Assembly (NCBI RefSeq): GCF_003443615.1
Contig: NZ_CP031967.1
Location: 1,364,001 to 1,428,000 of the forward strand
DNA length: 64,000 nt
Direction of reading: 5' to 3'
From: Alteromonas sp. BL110
Lineage (GTDB): Bacteria > Pseudomonadota > Gammaproteobacteria > Enterobacterales > Alteromonadaceae
Below the pieces are notes generated by a model. The model had not been told where the DNA came from and made no database searches. It worked only from the letters and a program-made list of their open reading frames with translations. A program made the position numbers and the translations under genes. This document shows, piece after piece, positions 60,767 to 64,000 of this stretch; positions within the stretch are counted from its first letter, which is position 1; each line of letters opens with the position of its first letter.

Positions 60767-61848
60767 TGATTTTATCTCCTCAAAGTCAGCTGTTAGAACG
60801 TAATATTGCGCTTTTCGATGAAGGCCAGTGGGCATTTATTAACCCTGCTGACGCGTATTTCCTAGACGGCCTTAAATCGCAAGAAGTCACGGTTCTTCAC
60901 CAGTATTTCGATATTTTTTCGGAATGCGTGCGCGTCATACCTTCAGTATCGTTTGATAGCAGAGACATTACACACACAGGCTTTGAGGTGACGCAAAAGG
61001 TTGGCAATCATACGCATATTTTTGCGCCTTTCTTGGCTTTAGAAAAATCTCACAGTGACGTGATGATTTTCTTACCCAAAGCAAAAACCCATTTTCAAAT
61101 GTTATTGCGAATGGCCGCAAGTATGGTCGGCCAACATGGTCGCATTCATGTGGTTGGTGAAAACAAAGGCGGTATTAAAAGTGCTGCTAAATTAATGCAA
61201 CAATATGGCCCTACACAAAAGGTTGATTCGGCGCGCCACTGCAGCCTGATTACCGTCATGGTTGAAGAACCCCACCTTGCCTTTGAGCCCGATGCTTGGC
61301 TTGACATGAATACCTATCAAGTTGAAGGTACAGAATGGCAAGTATCCTCAATGCCTGGGGTATTCAGCTACAAAGAGCTGGATGCGGGAACAGAGTTGCT
61401 GCTTGAAAAGCTTTCGGCGTCACTGAGCGGTGATGTATTAGATTTCGCGTGTGGCGCCGGCGTGATTGGTAGCTACATTATGCTGAAATACCCGCATTTA
61501 AAGCTGCACCTTACCGATGTGAGCGCCCTTGCGGTGTATTGTAGTGCTTTGACCCTAGCTGAAAACGGGTTGGCAGCAACCTTATATGCTGCGGATGGTT
61601 TACATGGGTTAACTCAAAAAGTACAGCATATTGTGACCAACCCACCGTTTCACACTGGCATTAAAACCGACTACACCATTACGAAGCGATTTATCTCAGA
61701 CGCAAAGGCAACCTTAAGCCGTGGTGGCACTATGCAAATGGTGGCAAACCGATTTTTACCCTACCCTGGTTTGCTTGCTGAGCACTTCCAAACGGTTTAT
61801 ACCACAGCACAAACATCGCAATTTTCTGTTTATCAGGCTGCATTGTAA
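60766..61848 (+). CDS. rsmC: 16S rRNA m2G1207 methyltransferase
   Basis: 360 residues: a degenerate N-terminal methyltransferase-like half followed by an active C-terminal one with DFACGAGVIGSYI and the catalytic NPPFHTG. This two-domain layout and the motif are typical of RsmC, which modifies G1207 of 16S rRNA. It is translationally coupled to trmB. Confidence 0.9.
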   Translation: MILSPQSQLLERNIALFDEGQWAFINPADAYFLDGLKSQEVTVLHQYFDIFSECVRVIPSVSFDSRDITHTGFEVTQKVGNHTHIFAPFLALEKSHSDVMIFLPKAKTHFQMLLRMAASMVGQHGRIHVVGENKGGIKSAAKLMQQYGPTQKVDSARHCSLITVMVEEPHLAFEPDAWLDMNTYQVEGTEWQVSSMPGVFSYKELDAGTELLLEKLSASLSGDVLDFACGAGVIGSYIMLKYPHLKLHLTDVSALAVYCSALTLAENGLAATLYAADGLHGLTQKVQHIVTNPPFHTGIKTDYTITKRFISDAKATLSRGGTMQMVANRFLPYPGLLAEHFQTVYTTAQTSQFSVYQAAL

Positions 61849-61994
61849 TTAAAAAAGCCATTGGCTTATGCTAACTTAGCTTTTCTACCTGTTGCTTATG
61901 CCATTGTGAATACTTCACAATGGCACTCAGCGCTTTTCGTACACTAAACTTAAGCATTACGAGTGCACTACATGTACGCTCTGGGAGATTACCT

Positions 61995-63419
61995 GTGAAT
62001 ATTGTATTTGCTATTTCAGAAGTTGAAGAGTTGGTCAAAACTGGCGGACTTGCTGACGTTGGCAAAGCGCTCCCTCTCGCACTACATAGTTTGGGCGAAA
62101 GCATCACGATAATAATGCCTTATTACCAAGTGTTGGCAGAGCAATTAAACCTGCCCACGGTAACCGAGCAACAAACACTGTTCACTGAAGGGCAAGTGTA
62201 CCACTTCGATATTCGCTACATGCAATGGCACGACATTCCAATTTACTTTGTAGACGCGCCTGATTACTTTATGCGTGAGGGACTATACGCCAACGCCTTT
62301 GAAGCTTACGAAGACAATGGTGAGCGCTTTAGTTTATTCAGCGGCGCTGTTCTACAGACGCTTAAAGCGATTGATAAAAAGTCGGATATTATTCACTGTC
62401 ATGACTGGCACACGGCCATGCTTCCGTTTTTACTTACTCACGACAAATCTGGGTATTTCGATAACACCAAAACAGTATTCACTATTCATAATGCCGCTTT
62501 CCAAGGCGTACATAAACTAGAAACCATCCCGTTTCTTCGGCATCACCCGAACATCTTGGCGCAGGTACATGGCGGATACATCAACATGTTGCAAAGCGGT
62601 ATTGAGTTTGCCTCGAAAGTGACGACTGTAAGTCCTAACTATGCAAGGGAGTTGCTTACCGACTTAGGCAGTCATGGGCTTCACGAACGTCTTGTTAACC
62701 GTCAAGCCGATTTAAGCGGCATTCTCAACGGATGTGATTATACGCAGTGGAATCCCGAAACAGATACATTTCTACCAGAGCACTACAGCGTAGAGAACCT
62801 TCATCCAAAAACGGCCTGTAAGCGAGTATTGCAAGAAAAGTCAGCACTGCCTGAGAATAGCAACATCCCACTTATTGGAATGGTCTGCCGCCTTACAGAA
62901 CAAAAAGGCTTCGGGTATATACTGCCCATTTTAGACGACCTTATTAAGCATAACATTCAAATGGTCATTGTAGGTACTGGCGACCCCAAAGTATGTATGG
63001 ACCTTGGTGAATTTGCTCAACAACATCCTGACAAATTTTCATTTATTAATGGGTTTAGTTCAGAGCATGCACACTTAGTAGAAGCTGGCGCAGACTTTTT
63101 CCTTATGCCTTCACAGTTTGAACCATGTGGATTAAATCAAATGTACAGCCTGGCTTACGGCACTATCCCTATTGTGCGCTCAGTAGGAGGGCTTAAAGAC
63201 ACAGTCATCGACTATAGCAACGATAGTGAAGGTACGGGATTTGTGTTTGATGAACCTACGCCCCGTGCTTTGTTAGCTTGTATTCGTCGGGCTCTACTGG
63301 CTTTCTATGAAGATGCGGCCCAGTTCAGAGCAATGCAACAACGAGGTATGCGAACCCGCTTTACGTGGGAAACGTCAGCTAAAAGTTATCAGCAGCTGTA
63401 TTTATCGGCGACTAACTAG
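61995..63419 (+). CDS. glgA: glycogen synthase (GT5, ADP-glucose)
   Basis: 474 residues from the GTG at 61995, which has GGGAG upstream; the frame is open 25 codons further without a ribosome site. KTGGLADVGKALPLAL at 15-30 binds ADP-glucose, HCHDWHTAMLP and TIHNAAFQG are GT5 landmarks, and EPCGLNQMYSLAYGTIPIVRSVGGLKDTV is the C-terminal catalytic block. It elongates alpha-1,4-glucan. No other glg genes are visible in the window. Confidence 0.95.
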   Translation: MNIVFAISEVEELVKTGGLADVGKALPLALHSLGESITIIMPYYQVLAEQLNLPTVTEQQTLFTEGQVYHFDIRYMQWHDIPIYFVDAPDYFMREGLYANAFEAYEDNGERFSLFSGAVLQTLKAIDKKSDIIHCHDWHTAMLPFLLTHDKSGYFDNTKTVFTIHNAAFQGVHKLETIPFLRHHPNILAQVHGGYINMLQSGIEFASKVTTVSPNYARELLTDLGSHGLHERLVNRQADLSGILNGCDYTQWNPETDTFLPEHYSVENLHPKTACKRVLQEKSALPENSNIPLIGMVCRLTEQKGFGYILPILDDLIKHNIQMVIVGTGDPKVCMDLGEFAQQHPDKFSFINGFSSEHAHLVEAGADFFLMPSQFEPCGLNQMYSLAYGTIPIVRSVGGLKDTVIDYSNDSEGTGFVFDEPTPRALLACIRRALLAFYEDAAQFRAMQQRGMRTRFTWETSAKSYQQLYLSATN

Positions 63420-63637
63420 ACGCTAATTTGTTGTTCTTTTATCGTTTTGTACCGTTTTTTAACTGTGTCTTTTATCATAGTTAGCAACGACAAAAGCGCA
63501 CAAAAACCGTAGATGAAGTAGGTTATAGCTTCATTACCTTCTACATTAATTATTGTTTATAAGCGCCTTTCTTTTTGCTTACTTTTGCGCCACTATTAAA
63601 AAACGGATGACGTAAATGGACAGTACACAAGGCAGGT

Positions 63638-64000
63638 ATGACGGATAAGGCAGTAAAGCTTTCTATAAAAAGCCTCTTTCTTTGGGTAGTGATGTCTATT
63701 ATTACCTTCTCAATTGCAGTGTTGTCAGGCCTTGCTGTTTATACGCAAATAAAAACCTATCGCCATGAGCTTGAATCTAACGCAATGATGCTGGCCAAGT
63801 TGGTGGCTAGAAGCTCATCGACCTACCTTTATGATGACACCCCTGAACGTATAGAAGTTGCGTTAAGTAATCTTACCGCTGCTGAGCATGTACTCAATGC
63901 TCACGTTTACAAAGCTCAAGACGGTGCATTGCAGCCAGAAATTTTTGCTTCGTACAATAAAGAGGGGCAGCTTTTATTAGGTGGCAAGGAAAACCAGTTA
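63638..64000 (+). CDS. membrane sensor protein, N-terminal part (cut by window end)
   Basis: An open frame from ATG 63638 (GGCAGGT upstream) runs past the window, 121 codons seen. A short basic start, a TM segment at about 11-36 (LFLWVVMSIITFSIAVLSGLAVY), then a helical periplasmic segment LESNAMMLAKLVARSSSTYLYDDTPERIEVALSNLTA. This resembles the CHASE8-type sensor region found in front of diguanylate cyclases or histidine kinases. The output domain is outside the window. Confidence 0.72.
   Translation, partial: MTDKAVKLSIKSLFLWVVMSIITFSIAVLSGLAVYTQIKTYRHELESNAMMLAKLVARSSSTYLYDDTPERIEVALSNLTAAEHVLNAHVYKAQDGALQPEIFASYNKEGQLLLGGKENQL

Overview
The window comes from the chromosome of a marine gammaproteobacterium, most likely Alteromonas or a close relative. 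This is inferred from the 16S/23S sequence character, the trmB-mutY-yggX neighbourhood, a PL7 alginate lyase, a DUF2986 protein and the general protein style. No database was searched.

Layout. (1) 1-5.7 kb: a complete rRNA operon on the minus strand (16S, tRNA-Ala, tRNA-Ile, 23S, 5S), with tandem promoters, two boxA sites and a terminator, next to a small inverted-repeat element. (2) 6.2-17.8 kb: an iron alcohol dehydrogenase, then a seven-gene minus-strand operon (Gfo/Idh/MocA dehydrogenase, TIM-barrel isomerase, MFS symporter, Tat-exported TIM-barrel protein, GMC oxidoreductase, its Tat-exported small subunit, and a DUF1080 lipoprotein). A LacI regulator and another Tat-exported TIM-barrel protein lie divergently. 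Together these look like a 3-keto-glycoside (sugar C3-oxidation) catabolic system, probably partly periplasmic. Matching palindromic operators sit over or beside both promoters. (3) 17.8-26.7 kb: a 1280-residue hybrid two-component regulator lacking the phospho-accepting His, a small acidic peptide gene, two HAD proteins, a DMT transporter, and a TPR-GGDEF protein with a degenerate active site. (4) 27.1-49.2 kb: two tandem paralogous chemosensory operons, each with receptor-like protein, cheY, cheA, cheW, mcp(s), cheR, cheD and cheB. They have soluble multi-PAS receptors ending in a CheR-docking-like pentapeptide, and CheA proteins whose P2 region is replaced by repeated GFGFF motifs. (5) 49.2-56.7 kb: an accessory stretch with a broken HAD gene, an orphan secreted protein, a decayed copy of an alginate lyase gene, an MFS/LysR/MFS cassette, and the intact CBM13-CBM32-PL7 alginate lyase. 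(6) 56.9-64 kb: housekeeping genes (DUF2986, tRNA-Phe with tandem 119-bp repeats of its 3' end and terminator, yggX, mutY, alpha/beta hydrolase, trmB, rsmC, glgA) and the start of a membrane sensor gene that runs off the window.

The most unusual items are the GFGFF-repeat CheA linkers within a duplicated chemosensory cluster, the His-less hybrid sensor kinase, the tRNA-Phe 3'-end repeats, and the alginate lyase pseudogene whose 303-bp internal deletion maps to a 9-bp direct repeat.
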